64,000 nt of DNA from contig NZ_AP025497.1 of the NCBI RefSeq assembly GCF_024347535.1, forward strand, positions 992,001-1,056,000. The letters are read 5' to 3'. Shown piece by piece: positions 54,633 to 64,000 of this stretch. Origin of the DNA: Vibrio kanaloae. Lineage in GTDB: Bacteria; Pseudomonadota; Gammaproteobacteria; Enterobacterales; Vibrionaceae. The notes beneath the pieces were generated by a model. It was not told where the DNA came from and did not search any database. It worked only from the letters and a program-made list of their open reading frames with translations. Made by a program: the position numbers and the translations under genes. The stretch's first letter is position 1. The number at the start of each line of letters is the position of its first letter.

Positions 54633-55232
54633 ATGAGCTCTCAATTAATGCTGGCGTTCTTGCTATTTTCAACATCAATTGCAATTACCCCTGGGGCAGG
54701 CAATATCGCATTACTTGGGATTTCAAGTCGTTATGGATTTGCTGCGACTTTACCTTTTATCTCTGGGAACGCTGTTGGCATCATCATCGTACTGGCAGGT
54801 TCTAGTGTCGGTTTGGTGAGCCTATTTACCCTTTACCCAGAGCTATACAACATTTTGAAATACGCGGGTGCGGCTTATTTGCTGTTCATGGCGTGGTCGA
54901 TTGCGAACATGCAAATCGAAGAAAGCACCACCGACAATCGTTCAGGTTTCATGTCTGGTGTGTTGGTGCAGGTGTTAAACCCTAAAGGTTGGATAGCGTC
55001 ATTAACCGTGTTTTCACAGTTCATTACTCCGAACGCAGATTACTTGATTCAAGTCGTGACCATTATCGCGGGTATGGTGATTACCGGTGTACCGTGCATG
55101 TTGGTGTGGGCGTATTGCGGCACCATGCTTAAAAAGTTGCTGCAATCACCAAAACAGATGATGTTTGTGAACCGTTGCTTGGGTGGAAGCTTAGCGATGG
55201 TGGTTGCCTTCATGCTTTATCAACCGGCGTAA
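54633..55232 (+). CDS. LysE/RhtB-family amino-acid exporter
   Basis: 199 residues, six transmembrane helices. Family signature SIAITPGAGNIALLGISSRYGF at the N terminus and VLNPKGWIASLTVFSQF near 111-127. Exports an amino acid such as threonine, homoserine or an analogue; substrate unknown. Divergent from the Lrp-type gene. AGGAGTGAGAGG precedes the ATG. Confidence 0.9.
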   Translation: MSSQLMLAFLLFSTSIAITPGAGNIALLGISSRYGFAATLPFISGNAVGIIIVLAGSSVGLVSLFTLYPELYNILKYAGAAYLLFMAWSIANMQIEESTTDNRSGFMSGVLVQVLNPKGWIASLTVFSQFITPNADYLIQVVTIIAGMVITGVPCMLVWAYCGTMLKKLLQSPKQMMFVNRCLGGSLAMVVAFMLYQPA

Positions 55233-55241
55233 ATTACAAAG

Positions 55242-55271
55242 AAAAAACCACTCCTAAATCCATAGGAGTGG
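55242..55271 (-). terminator. Terminator of the ahpC-ahpF transcript
   Basis: CCACTCCTA / TAGGAGTGG; the T-run follows on the minus strand, about 100 bases past the ahpF stop. Confidence 0.75.
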
Positions 55272-55367
55272 CGTCTAAATGTCGACTAAGTCGTTAACAG
55301 TAAAGAATTAAGTTAACAAATATTTAAGGAACTTGAGTTAAAAGCTTTGAGCTTTTCAGTGTAAAGG

Positions 55368-56960
55368 TTAAGCGGTTTCAGCCTCTTTAACTGGAGCTGA
55401 GTTACGAATTAGGTGGTCAAATGCACCTAAGCTTGCTTTTGCACCTTCACCCATCGCGATGATGATCTGTTTGTAAGGTACGGTCGTTACATCACCCGCT
55501 GCGAACACACCTTTCATAGATGTTGCGCCATGAGCGTTAATTTCAATTTCACCGCGTGGTGACAGCTCAACTTTTGAACCCTTCAACCATTCGCTGTTTG
55601 GCATCAGACCGATTTGAACAAAGATACCCGCAAGTTCGATCTGTTTTAGTTCATCGGTGTTGCGATCTTTGTATTCCAGACCGGTTACACGGTTGCCATC
55701 ACCAATTACTTGCGTCGTTTGCGCCATCTTGATGATTTCGATGTTTGGTGTTGCGTTCGCTTTGTCGATAAGCACTTGGTCGGCACGCAGTGTGTCTGCA
55801 AATTCAAGTACGGTTACGTGTTCAACAATACCCGCTAAATCAATTGCCGCTTCGATACCTGAGTTACCACCACCGATAACCGCTGTTTTCTTACCTTTGA
55901 ACAATGGACCATCACAGTGTGGGCAGTAAGCGACGCCTTTATTCCGGTACTCTTGCTCACCCGGAACGTTCATTTCACGCCAGCGAGCACCAGTACTTGT
56001 GATAACCGTGCGAGCTCGCAGTGTTGCGCCGCTCTCTAGCTCAACGTGGATGTAACCGTCTTCAGTGTCTTCTGCCGCGATGATGTTTGCAGCGCGCTGC
56101 TCCGTCATCACTTCAACACCGTACTCTTTTACGTGCTCTTCAAGGCTTGCCACTAATTTAGGGCCAGTTGTCGCTTTCACTGAGATAAAGTTCTCAATCG
56201 CCATAGTATCCATTACTTGACCACCGAATCGGTCAGCAACCACACCTGTGCGAATGCCTTTACGTGCTGCATAAATTGCCGCTGAAGAACCAGCAGGGCC
56301 ACCGCCGACAACCAATACATCAAAGGGTGCTTGTTGGTTTAGGTTCGCTGCTTTCTTTTCTGCTGCGCCTGAATCAACCTTGTTCAGGATCTCTGCCAGT
56401 GACATACGACCTTGACCAAATAGCTCACCATTAACGAACACGCTTGGTACTGCCATGATGTCGCGAGACTTCACTTCGTCTTGGAATGCTGCGCCATCAA
56501 TCATCGTTGTCTTAACCAGAGGATTAATCGCCGACATCATATTGAAGGCTTGAACCACTTCTGGACAGTTTTGGCATGAGAGTGAGATGAAAACCTCTAC
56601 ATTAAGCTCTTGATCGAGTTCTTTAATTTGTTCGATTACGTCAGCTTCAAGCTTGATAGGGTGACCACCACTATGAAGCAGTGCAAGTACCAGTGATGTG
56701 AACTCGTGACCCATTGGTAAACCCGCGAAACCGATCGCAGTGCCTTTCTCTTGGTTTACGACCTGCATGATAGGGCGGCGAGTACTAGCGTTATCATCTC
56801 GAATTATTTCAATTTTGTCGGTGAGAGATGCGATATCATTCGCCAGATCTTGAAGTTTGTTCGCGGTATCGCTGCTATCAAGGCTCAGTACTAACTGAAC
56901 ATTGGTTTTTAGGTTTTCTAGGTATGCTTTTAGCTGCTGCTTCATTGCTTGATCTAACAT
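55368..56960 (-). CDS. ahpF: AhpF, alkyl hydroperoxide reductase flavoprotein
   Basis: Transfers electrons from NADH to AhpC. 530 residues from ATG 56960, aligning with E. coli AhpF; the longer frame to 57050 is not credited. N-terminal thioredoxin-like domain with SCQNC near 129-133, FAD domain start [21 protein letters not shown], the second disulfide [12 protein letters not shown], the NADH domain GGGNSG, and [14 protein letters not shown]. Second gene of the operon with AhpC. Confidence 0.95.
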   Translation of the reverse strand: MLDQAMKQQLKAYLENLKTNVQLVLSLDSSDTANKLQDLANDIASLTDKIEIIRDDNASTRRPIMQVVNQEKGTAIGFAGLPMGHEFTSLVLALLHSGGHPIKLEADVIEQIKELDQELNVEVFISLSCQNCPEVVQAFNMMSAINPLVKTTMIDGAAFQDEVKSRDIMAVPSVFVNGELFGQGRMSLAEILNKVDSGAAEKKAANLNQQAPFDVLVVGGGPAGSSAAIYAARKGIRTGVVADRFGGQVMDTMAIENFISVKATTGPKLVASLEEHVKEYGVEVMTEQRAANIIAAEDTEDGYIHVELESGATLRARTVITSTGARWREMNVPGEQEYRNKGVAYCPHCDGPLFKGKKTAVIGGGNSGIEAAIDLAGIVEHVTVLEFADTLRADQVLIDKANATPNIEIIKMAQTTQVIGDGNRVTGLEYKDRNTDELKQIELAGIFVQIGLMPNSEWLKGSKVELSPRGEIEINAHGATSMKGVFAAGDVTTVPYKQIIIAMGEGAKASLGAFDHLIRNSAPVKEAETA

Positions 56961-57079
56961 AATCGTGCCTGCTCTTAAATTCTGTGTCTTGGTATTGACC
57001 AATACCTTCTTGCTGAAAAAGGAAAATAAAAAGGGGGCGCAAGTCGGCAAATATTGTGTTGTTGATGGCTTGAAAGGGT

Positions 57080-57119
57080 GGCGCGCAACTGCCCTTTAGG
57101 AGGGAGGCCGAAGCGCGCC
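57080..57119 (-). other. GC-rich hairpin in the ahpC-ahpF gap
   Basis: GGCGCGC (57080-57086) pairs with GCGCGCC (57113-57119). It has no T-run, so it may stabilise ahpC mRNA and reduce ahpF expression, a common arrangement where AhpC is made in excess. Confidence 0.5.
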
Positions 57120-57167
57120 TGTAGAACCGTTTTATTTGTTCTTTCGTTTAGCTTGGCTTAGATTAAA

Positions 57168-57725
57168 TTAAATCTTGCCTACTAGGTCTAGAGATGGCGC
57201 TAAAGTCTCTTCGCCTTCTTTCCATTTAGCTGGGCAAACTTCACCTGGGTTAGCGGCTACGTATTGTGCTGCTTTAACCTTGCGTAGTAGGTCTTCTGCG
57301 TCACGGCCGATGCCTTCAGCTGTGATTTCCATTGCTTGGATAACGCCTTCAGGGTCGATTAGGAACGTTGCACGGTCTGCAAGGCCTTGACCTTCACGCA
57401 TAACGTTGAAGTTGTTTGTGATGTTGCCCGTTTGGTCACCTACCATGAAGTATTCGATAGTGCCGATTTTGTCAGAAGTATCGTGCCATGCTTTGTGAGA
57501 GAAGTGCGTGTCAGTTGATACTGAGTAAACTTCTACACCGCGAGATTGAAGTTCTGCGTATTTGTCTTGTAGGTCAACTAGCTCAGTTGGACATACAAAT
57601 GTGAAGTCTGCTGGGTAGAAGAAGAATACAGCCCACTTGCCTTTAACGTCTTGCTCAGTGATTTCTACGAATTCGCCGTTTTTGAATGCTGTTGCGTTGA
57701 ATGGTTTGATTTCTGTGTTGATCAT
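57168..57725 (-). CDS. ahpC: AhpC, peroxiredoxin (alkyl hydroperoxide reductase)
   Basis: 185 residues. Peroxidatic Cys45 in [10 protein letters not shown] and resolving Cys about 165 in GEVCPAKW: a typical 2-Cys peroxiredoxin. Very close to the E. coli sequence throughout. AAAGAGAG lies before the ATG. First gene of the ahpCF operon, 208 bases upstream of ahpF. Confidence 0.96.
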   Translation of the reverse strand: MINTEIKPFNATAFKNGEFVEITEQDVKGKWAVFFFYPADFTFVCPTELVDLQDKYAELQSRGVEVYSVSTDTHFSHKAWHDTSDKIGTIEYFMVGDQTGNITNNFNVMREGQGLADRATFLIDPEGVIQAMEITAEGIGRDAEDLLRKVKAAQYVAANPGEVCPAKWKEGEETLAPSLDLVGKI

Positions 57726-57832
57726 GATTTGACTCTCTTTCTAATTTGTAGTGTTTAACGCTATCCCGCGTCGATGTAGATATATTGCATTGGCGCCGAA
57801 AATTAGTGAAATCGGACATTTCTATAGATTCA

Positions 57833-57867
57833 ATAGGCAAATCCTATCTTTGATAGAAGAAGGCTAT
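57833..57867 (-). promoter_or_regulatory. OxyR-like site upstream of ahpC
   Basis: Two dyads ATAG-N7-CTAT at 57833-57847 and 57853-57867. The 5-base gap between them is shorter than the 7 of the E. coli consensus. Extra half-sites ATAG (57824) and CTAT (57877) flank it. Confidence 0.6.
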
Positions 57868-58047
57868 CGATAAAAGCTATCAAACTAGGGCTAGGTTCTA
57901 TTTGGGTAGCTATGCTCTTTAGGTTGTTCTCTATTTAGGCTTACCTCTATTCACGTGAGCCTCTATGTATCTATGTATCTATGTAGGCAAGGGCAGGTGT
58001 AGCTTCTTTAAGGGAACTGAGATCTCTGTAAATTTCAAGATAATAAA

Positions 58048-58078
58048 AAATTATCATTAATATAATTTATGATAATTT
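58048..58078 (+). promoter_or_regulatory. Inverted repeat covering a -10 box
   Basis: AAATTATCAT / ATGATAATTT, 10-bp perfect arms, 11-base spacer containing TATAAT (58061-58066). It suits a repressor or activator operator for the downstream VOC gene (ATG 58177). The AT-rich GATAAT-like arms also recall Fur-type sites, weakly. Confidence 0.55.
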
Positions 58079-58176
58079 CATCTAATGATCACATCTCCAT
58101 ATACTCTCTCCATCGAAACGAAATACCGAAGCGAGTCTTCGAAAGCACAGAATTTAAAACGAATTTGGAGAAAGTT

Positions 58177-58668
58177 ATGAAAATGAATCACGTAGGCATC
58201 ATGGTTGGCGACATGGACAAAGCAGTCGAGTTTTATACGAAAGCTTTAGGTCTAAGAGTCGTAATGAACAACACTAAAGTAATGGAAGAGCGCGAATCAG
58301 CAATCGGCCGTATGTGTATTGCCGTATTTGGTGAAGGCTTCAAAGGCTTCAACATTGCACACCTAGTCACATCTGATGGTATTGGTGTTGAGCTGTTCGA
58401 AATGGTTGACCGTGAAGAGCGTCATAACGTTGATTTCTCTCGCCTAGGCATTTTCCACTTCTGTCTGCAGCTTCCAAAAGAGCAGTTTCATTCAGCGATT
58501 AAGCGTGTTGAAGAGTTTGGCGGTAAGGTTCGTATGGACATCATGCGTTACCACCCAGAAGACGAACTAAAACAAGCACAAATGGTTTACCTAGAAGACC
58601 CGTTTGGCAACCTATTCGAATTCTACTCGCACACATACGAAGACACGTACGCGACTGACTACGAGTAA
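58177..58668 (+). CDS. VOC-family dioxygenase-like protein
   Basis: 163 residues from ATG 58177 (GGAG 7 bases upstream). Two VOC modules: MKMNHVGIMVGDMDKAVEFYTKALGLRV with metal ligand His in MNHVGI; FHFCLQLPKEQFHSAI with His ligand; EDPFGNLFEFYSH with Glu ligand. Extradiol-dioxygenase/glyoxalase superfamily; substrate unknown. Confidence 0.88.
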   Translation: MKMNHVGIMVGDMDKAVEFYTKALGLRVVMNNTKVMEERESAIGRMCIAVFGEGFKGFNIAHLVTSDGIGVELFEMVDREERHNVDFSRLGIFHFCLQLPKEQFHSAIKRVEEFGGKVRMDIMRYHPEDELKQAQMVYLEDPFGNLFEFYSHTYEDTYATDYE

Positions 58669-58713
58669 TCGCGTTACTACCTGTCATAAGGTTGAAAAAC
58701 CGAAACTCTCCCT

Positions 58714-58750
58714 AAAGAGGATTGGTAGAGATACCAATCCTCTTTTGTGC
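58714..58750 (+). terminator. Intrinsic terminator
   Basis: AAAGAGGATTGGTA / TACCAATCCTCTTT stem followed by T. The gap 58751-59037 has no visible gene. Confidence 0.9.
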
Positions 58751-59037
58751 AACTATTTTTTGGGAAAGTAGAGGGTACTTACATCGGCGTGGGTACAAAT
58801 AATTTGGCCTTAAAATGTTCTCTTTTAGTGTTTATTCGTATGGATGGTCAATAAATAGATAACTTGAATGTGTTGTGAAAGTTGACGTTTTGAAGATAAA
58901 ACCTTTCATGAATATGACTGAAGCTAGCATGCTTCATGAAAACATTGTCGAATCACACTGGTGATAGCTTTCGCTGAGAACTCACAATACTCAGCTCAAT
59001 ACTGCTAAATCGCACTACAATGAAAATAGATAATTAC

Positions 59038-59487
59038 ATGAAGAAGATCTACTCAAATAGTATGAAAAAACTAAACCTTGTCTTTGCCGCTTTTCTTATT
59101 ACTTTGCTTGCCGGATGCTCGTCTCATGCGGCTGTCGATACTTCAAAAACAAAGGGCTATGCCAAGTCACATGATCTTGTTGGTAAAGCTTCTTGGTATG
59201 GCGATAAATTCCATGGAAAACTCACAGCAAGTGGTGAGACGTATAATATGAATGCAAATACTGCAGCTCATAAAACCTTGCCCTTTGGGACTACCGTGAG
59301 AGTGACCAATACAGCCAATAACAAGTCTGCTAATGTGAAAATTAATGACCGAGGCCCTTACGTAAAAGGCCGAGTGATCGACCTTTCGCACAAGGCATTT
59401 GCAAAAATCGGCAACGTTAAGCAAGGCACTGTGCCTGTAAAAATCGAGATTGTTGATGACAGCAATACCTTTAGGTACAAACACTAA
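59038..59487 (+). CDS. RlpA-like double-psi beta-barrel lipoprotein
   Basis: About 149 residues from ATG 59038; ATG 59062 gives a cleaner signal peptide (MKKLNLVFAAFLITLLAGC, lipobox LAGC). No strong Shine-Dalgarno settles the choice. RlpA motifs: GKASWYGDKFHGKLTASGETYNM, then LPFGTTVRVTN and VKINDRGPYVKGRVIDLS. RlpA proteins cleave or bind naked glycan at the septum; this short form lacks the SPOR domain. Confidence 0.88.
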   Translation: MKKIYSNSMKKLNLVFAAFLITLLAGCSSHAAVDTSKTKGYAKSHDLVGKASWYGDKFHGKLTASGETYNMNANTAAHKTLPFGTTVRVTNTANNKSANVKINDRGPYVKGRVIDLSHKAFAKIGNVKQGTVPVKIEIVDDSNTFRYKH

Positions 59488-59562
59488 TCATTTCCTAACC
59501 TCCTTTTTTAATCTACCTCTGAGATCTGTATCTCTTCACGCTTTTCGGTGCGCTTGTTAGCC

Positions 59563-61293
59563 TTATTTCTCGTAAACCACATCCCCACGTAATACCGTCA
59601 TCAAAACCTGAGTCTTGGCTATTTGTCTTGCTGATACGGTGGTGATGTCTCTGTCGAGAATGGCAAAGTCAGCCGATTTACCAACCTTAATAGAGCCCGT
59701 AATGTCTTCAATTCCAAGGCTCTTGGCTGCATTGAGCGTGTAAGCGTCTATTGCGGTGTAAATATCGGTTAAGCCGGTTTTGCCTATGATTAAGCTGTTC
59801 GCGATGCCGACTAAAGGATTGATATCGTGTACGTTCCAGTCACTGCTTAAGGTGATATTCGCGTCGGTCTTGAGTATCGTGTCGAGGTTCATCATAGCTT
59901 TAGCTCGGCGAGCACCAAGGAAAGCTTCGGCCCATTGGTGTTGATGCCTTGCAACGTAATCAGAGCCGACTTGGAAATCTGCGGTCACGTCTAATTGGTG
60001 AAAGCGTGGCACATCTTCATCATTGATTAATTCGACATGGGTTAGGGTGTAGGGTTTGGTTGAACCTTGTTTGCGAATGCTTTCTATCGCATCAAGCGAT
60101 TCACGAACCGCTCCATCACCAATGGCATGAATGTGGGCGCTAAAACCTATTTTTTCGAGCGCAGTTAGCCACTCTTTCATTTGTTCCGGCGGAATATAGT
60201 TCAAGCCATTAGGAGACTGGGGAAGATAAGTATCTAAGTAGGGTGCGAGCGTTTTGGCGGTGCCGTTGATGAAGATGCCGTCGCTGTACATTTTCACCTG
60301 ATCGACAAGCAACAGACGGCTTTTATCGTCGGAATACATCTTTTCAAAGACTTCTAATTGAGAAGGTATTGCCATTGATGGATACACCCAAGGTCGCAGC
60401 GACACGCGCGCCGTTACGTCTTGATTTTGCTCGGCTTCTAGCCAAACGTCATACCAACCTCGTTTCCAATACATGCGACCGTCACCTATGGTGGTGATGC
60501 CGTGGGCTGCCGCTTCCTCAAGTCCGAACATTAACCCTTGATAGCTTTGCTCAAACAGTTCGCTTTGGCTGTTCCACGCCATCTCCATCACTTGATCGCC
60601 AGCATTGTCTAATAAGATGCCATTAAGCTTGCCGCTGTCTTGGTCTTTTAAATAAGCGCCGCCTTGTGGGGCCGGAGATTGTTGGCTGATTCGAGCGATT
60701 TTTAGAGCTTTCGAGTTGACCCACATCGAGTGAGAAGTTTGCTCCATAAGTACCACGGGGCGGTCAGGGAAGATACTGTCGATGATCTCTAGTGGCGTGT
60801 AGTCAGAGTCGCTATCGAGCGTCGCTTCCAAAGAAAAACCATAACCCATTAGCCAACCTCTGCCATCGGTATCAGCATTGATTTTACAAGCTTCTAAGTA
60901 GGGGATTTGCTCTTCTAACGTTGCTTCAGAGTCGAGTTCACAATTGCCACCCAGCTCTGAGGCGGCTTCAAACACATGGTTATGGTTATCAATAAATCCC
61001 GGAAGGACAAAGGCATTGTCCAGATCAATGACATCAGTGCTTTGCCCTTGAAAAGTTTGCGCCTGTGATTGGTTACCAATGAAGATGATCTTGCCGTTAT
61101 GGGTAACGATCGAGTCCGACTCGCGATGTCCGTATATATCTGCATTGATAAAGATCTGATCAGCACTTTGGCTTTTAACGGCTGTTTGCTCATGAACAAC
61201 GGTGTTGGTTTGTGCAAGAACCGGCGTTACGGCCGTTAAGCTTGCGAGTAATGCTATCCATGCAGTGTGTGGCAGAGTGAGCTTATTGTTCAT
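59563..61293 (-). CDS. Exported amidohydrolase family protein (YtcJ-type)
   Basis: 576 residues from ATG 61293 (GGAATAC upstream). Signal peptide MNNKLTLPHTAWIALLASLTAVTPVLAQ. Metal-dependent amidohydrolase: VLPGFIDNHNHVFEAASELGGN (first His pair near 88), HAIGDGAVRESLDAIES and TLTHVELINDED in the middle, and SSDWNVHDINP (Asp ligand) near 495. Acts in periplasm on an unknown amide or ring substrate. Divergent AraC-type gene at 61750. Confidence 0.88.
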   Translation of the reverse strand: MNNKLTLPHTAWIALLASLTAVTPVLAQTNTVVHEQTAVKSQSADQIFINADIYGHRESDSIVTHNGKIIFIGNQSQAQTFQGQSTDVIDLDNAFVLPGFIDNHNHVFEAASELGGNCELDSEATLEEQIPYLEACKINADTDGRGWLMGYGFSLEATLDSDSDYTPLEIIDSIFPDRPVVLMEQTSHSMWVNSKALKIARISQQSPAPQGGAYLKDQDSGKLNGILLDNAGDQVMEMAWNSQSELFEQSYQGLMFGLEEAAAHGITTIGDGRMYWKRGWYDVWLEAEQNQDVTARVSLRPWVYPSMAIPSQLEVFEKMYSDDKSRLLLVDQVKMYSDGIFINGTAKTLAPYLDTYLPQSPNGLNYIPPEQMKEWLTALEKIGFSAHIHAIGDGAVRESLDAIESIRKQGSTKPYTLTHVELINDEDVPRFHQLDVTADFQVGSDYVARHQHQWAEAFLGARRAKAMMNLDTILKTDANITLSSDWNVHDINPLVGIANSLIIGKTGLTDIYTAIDAYTLNAAKSLGIEDITGSIKVGKSADFAILDRDITTVSARQIAKTQVLMTVLRGDVVYEK

Positions 61294-61418
61294 TATTATG
61301 TATTCCATATTCCACTGTTTAGTAAGTATAGAAAGCGAGTGGCAAGTGTGAAACTCTACATGAATGACAAATTAAAACCGATATTAATCAATAAATTGTG
61401 GTTTGAATAAGCTTTTCA

Positions 61419-61595
61419 TCACGACTCTTGTCTTAGGCTTTTACGCAGATCTTTTTTGTATTCGTCATAAGATTTATAGCCATAGAGTTTCCAAGTGTGA
61501 TCACCCTTAATGTTGTGGTTGTAGGTGATCTCACCGATCCACTGCTGACGTGTGGCAAGAATCATATCGCGAATTTTTAATAATAAAGTGTCCAT
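61419..61595 (-). CDS. Small conserved-looking protein, 58 aa
   Basis: 58 residues from ATG 61595, with AGGAGAG just upstream: a strong start. Rich in basic and aromatic residues (HTWKLYGYKSYDEYKKDLR). No family recognised. It faces the AraC-type gene across 155 bases. Confidence 0.6.
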   Translation of the reverse strand: MDTLLLKIRDMILATRQQWIGEITYNHNIKGDHTWKLYGYKSYDEYKKDLRKSLRQES

Positions 61596-61749
61596 AGTTG
61601 CTCTCCTGGTTAAGTTCACTTGCAGTATATTTAGCGGTGACAACCGGATGAGTATTGTTAGTGCAATTTTCAATACTTTTCAGTCAAAACTCTCATTTAG
61701 ATGGTTTGATACGTATACTTTCAATATTAAAAAGTCACTGAGCATTGCA

Positions 61750-62610
61750 ATGAAGGGTTATTTGGAAAAAGTGCCACAACGAATTGGCACGTCATGGCGT
61801 TACAAGAGAATTATTGAGAACAGTAAAAGCTATGGTTGGCACCGACATGAAGAGTATGAGATAGCGATTCATCGTCACTTTTTTGGTCATAGCCTTGTTG
61901 GGCATCACCAAAGTAATGTGTTTCACAACCACATGATTTTGGTTGGTCCAGATCTACCTCATGCCATCTATTCGGACGAGAATCCTGATGACTCGCGAGT
62001 CTGTGAAACGCATGTTATTTGGTTTCGAAAAGACTGGATAGAACAATTAATAGCCTGCTGTCGGGAGCTAGAACCGCTGCGTACACTGCTGGAAGATTCA
62101 AAGAAAGGGCTACAGTTTTCGCCCGCTACCGCAGAAAAAGCAACAGAACTGTTGAATAAGGTGATGGTTCAGTCGCCACATCAACAACTTCTTACATTAT
62201 TCGCTCTGTTTTCGTTATTACTTGATGATCAGGAGGTAGTTCAATTGATCAACCCTATGTTCAATTCTGGTGACGAAGATGAGGTCAGCGATAAGCTGGA
62301 TAAGATTGAAGCTTTCTTGGTGAATAACTTTATTCGCGATATCTCGGTTAACGACTTAGCCAGTCACCTGTACATTAGTGAGAGTAGTGTTAGGCGGCTA
62401 TTTCAAAAGCATTACAACGAGAGTTTTAGTCAACGGCTAAAGAAAATTAGGCTCAATGTGGCATGTGATTTATTGATTAACACCTCATTACCAGTGAGTT
62501 TGGTTTTGGAGAAAGTAGGGTATGACAATCAAGCCAATTTCAATCGTCAGTTTAAATCGTATAAGCAGGTGACACCGACTCAATATCGAACAGCAATGAA
62601 ACGTCATTGA
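61750..62610 (+). CDS. AraC-family transcriptional regulator
   Basis: 286 residues from ATG 61750; the frame is open further up to 61552 but the upstream part overlaps the 58-aa gene and lacks domain sense. N-terminal cupin (YGWHRHEEYEIAIHRHFFGHSLVGHHQSN) and two C-terminal helix-turn-helix units (NDLASHLYISESSVRRLFQKHYN; VSLVLEKVGYDNQANFNRQFKS). May regulate the amidohydrolase or lipocalin genes; effector unknown. Confidence 0.85.
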   Translation: MKGYLEKVPQRIGTSWRYKRIIENSKSYGWHRHEEYEIAIHRHFFGHSLVGHHQSNVFHNHMILVGPDLPHAIYSDENPDDSRVCETHVIWFRKDWIEQLIACCRELEPLRTLLEDSKKGLQFSPATAEKATELLNKVMVQSPHQQLLTLFALFSLLLDDQEVVQLINPMFNSGDEDEVSDKLDKIEAFLVNNFIRDISVNDLASHLYISESSVRRLFQKHYNESFSQRLKKIRLNVACDLLINTSLPVSLVLEKVGYDNQANFNRQFKSYKQVTPTQYRTAMKRH

Positions 62611-62760
62611 TTCATTCGCAGACTAAACGATTCACATAAGATTCTGAATAAATTACAGTTAAGTGAACTATAAAAATGGATTTAACGTATTACCAAGGAT
62701 GTAAGTTTATGTTTTCACGAGACTTACTCGCATTACTAATAAAAACCAGCCGAGGTTAGG

Positions 62761-63285
62761 ATGAAAAAAGTATTATTGCTGCTTAGCGTGATCTTATTGG
62801 GTGGTTGTGTGGGCATGCCCGAAACGGTAAAGCCTGTTCAACAGTTTGAGTTGGACCGATACCTAGGGAAATGGTACGAAGTGGCTCGTTTGGATCACTC
62901 GTTTGAGCGTGGCTTAGACAACATCAGTGTCGAATACAGCCTACGTGATGATGGTGGCGTGAAGGTAATTAACCGCGGCTATTCAGATGAAGATGGCGAG
63001 TGGAACGAGGCGGAAGGCAAAGCGTATTTTGTCGAGGGCAGCGATCAGGGTTATCTGAAGGTGTCGTTCTTCGGACCATTTTACGGCGCTTATGTGGTGT
63101 TTGAATTGGACCAAGAGAATTACCAATACGCGTTTGTTTCAGGACCAAATACCGATTACTTGTGGCTGCTTTCTAGAACCCCAGAAGTCTCGTCTGAGGT
63201 CATGGAGAGGTTCAAAGCGATGTCTAAAGAGCGTGGCTTTAACACTGACAAGCTGATTTTCGTGGAGCATAACAAGAGCCAGTAG
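62761..63285 (+). CDS. blc: Blc-type outer-membrane lipocalin
   Basis: 174 residues. Lipoprotein signal ending LLGGC (Cys16). Lipocalin signature RYLGKWYEVARLDHSFERGLDNISVEY (GxW motif near 34-36), middle strands FFGPFYGAYVVFELD and YLWLLSRTP. Binds lysophospholipids or fatty acids; anchored in the outer membrane. Confidence 0.92.
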   Translation: MKKVLLLLSVILLGGCVGMPETVKPVQQFELDRYLGKWYEVARLDHSFERGLDNISVEYSLRDDGGVKVINRGYSDEDGEWNEAEGKAYFVEGSDQGYLKVSFFGPFYGAYVVFELDQENYQYAFVSGPNTDYLWLLSRTPEVSSEVMERFKAMSKERGFNTDKLIFVEHNKSQ

Positions 63286-64000
63286 ATACGCCCATATATG
63301 ATTGAGCAACGGCACCGATTATTACTTCGCATTTTGTCTCGGTTATTGTGTTGTTTCTCTGTCAAACTCTTCTCTATCCCGCCATTTTGTGTTGCTTTCA
63401 CGTTTACAGCAACATTGGCTTTCCACAATTTTGTATTACTGAATATTCTAATATCTAACTGATGAATAGGTAGGGTGAATAAACAGCTCTGTTTATGAAT
63501 ACCTTGTAAATGGTATGTGATTTCAGAAATGTGATCTTAGTCATGTTTTAACTGATTCGCACTTTCTAATATGCCTCGATCTTACCTTGTGCTTTGGTGG
63601 GAGCTACTTGTTCATACATCTCTCTTTAAGCCCTTACCAGCATTGGCCTAATTCATGTAGCACGCAATTGCCGCGCGTCAAAATTGCGTTCTCTTTCTTA
63701 TATTCTGCCGTCATTAATGAAAGGTTAGTTTCCAAGTTTGTTTGGTGAGCTTTCCATTTCAACTCTTCATAATGCGTCAAATGTAACAATACATTTCAAA
63801 GTGTAACAATTAAGTCATGTTTTTTGTGTGGTTTTAACCGTGCGGCAATGTTTCGGCTGCGCAGCACCGTCGTTTTAATTTGGCAGTTTAACTATTCAAA
63901 AACACGGCTAATTCAGTTCCGTATTTGAGATGCGTCGTTTCACATGCTCAACACATAAATATTCTAATGACCATGACAACCAGTACTCGGGCGTTCGTTC
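63286..64000. other. Intergenic, no feature seen
   Basis: 715 bases, AT-rich. No frame, RNA gene or clear terminator was recognised. TGTAACAAT occurs twice near 63780-63805. It may hold the promoter of a gene beyond the right edge. Confidence 0.4.

Noticed and set aside
56961..57050. N-terminal extension of AhpF
   Set aside because: Not present in family members; ATG 56960 matches the standard start.
61552..61749. N-terminal extension of the AraC-type protein
   Set aside because: Overlaps the 58-aa gene and its ribosome-binding site; residues do not resemble an AraC cupin.

Overview
The window is chromosomal DNA of a gamma-proteobacterium, most likely a marine Vibrio of the Splendidus group. 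This is inferred from the complete menaquinone gene order menD-menH-menB-menC-menE, the tesB/ybaY/atl block beside 4.5S RNA, a tandem tRNA-Tyr array, AhpC/AhpF and many Vibrio-type orphan proteins. No database search was possible, so species level is only an inference.

Layout. 1-5.5 kb: menaquinone operon, with menD entering from outside the window. 5.6-10.6 kb: a tiny membrane protein, a YeiH-type exporter, a TetR regulator with a lipid transporter/acyltransferase fusion, and a Tim44-like protein. 11.1-12.3 kb: six tRNA-Tyr genes in 187-bp units on the minus strand with a clear promoter and terminator. 12.7-16.9 kb: an RND efflux pair. 17-23.6 kb: a DUF1244 protein, a MocR regulator facing a hydroxyacid dehydrogenase and a TauE/SafE exporter, and a PLP enzyme divergent from an Lrp-type regulator. 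23.7-26.5 kb: tesB, ybaY, atl and a membrane protein. 26.7 kb: ffs (4.5S RNA).

26.9-34.2 kb looks like an accessory island at ffs. It starts with a truncated tnsA-like gene placed where a Tn7-like or CRISPR-associated transposon would begin. It also holds an unfamiliar M15-like/helical gene pair, a small PD-(D/E)XK nuclease whose ribosome-binding site lies inside a predicted three-way RNA junction, an mdaB-hxlR-peroxiredoxin redox module sharing an operator, a FimB-sized tyrosine recombinase, and a secreted hydrolase with a Ca-binding lipoprotein.

34.7-44.3 kb: an amino-acid binding protein, AraC-AzlC-AzlD, RNase HI, an orphan glycosyltransferase plus flippase, GNAT, glutathione peroxidase and an ABC1 kinase. 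44.5-49.6 kb: small proteins, a large secreted protein behind a sigma-54-type promoter, and a sigma-54 activator. 49.8-58.7 kb is rich in redox and stress genes: a CDGSH/glutamate-synthase fusion, an FMN reductase behind a textbook SoxR box, soxR, a globin, ahpC-ahpF with an OxyR-like site, and VOC proteins. 59-63.3 kb: an RlpA-like lipoprotein, an amidohydrolase, an AraC regulator and lipocalin Blc. The last 0.7 kb shows no gene.

One mobile repeat of 162-176 bp (ends ATACCAATC) occurs three times, at 12.5, 25.6 and 44.3 kb. Several short perfect or near-perfect tandem duplications of 12-21 bp sit at gene ends.
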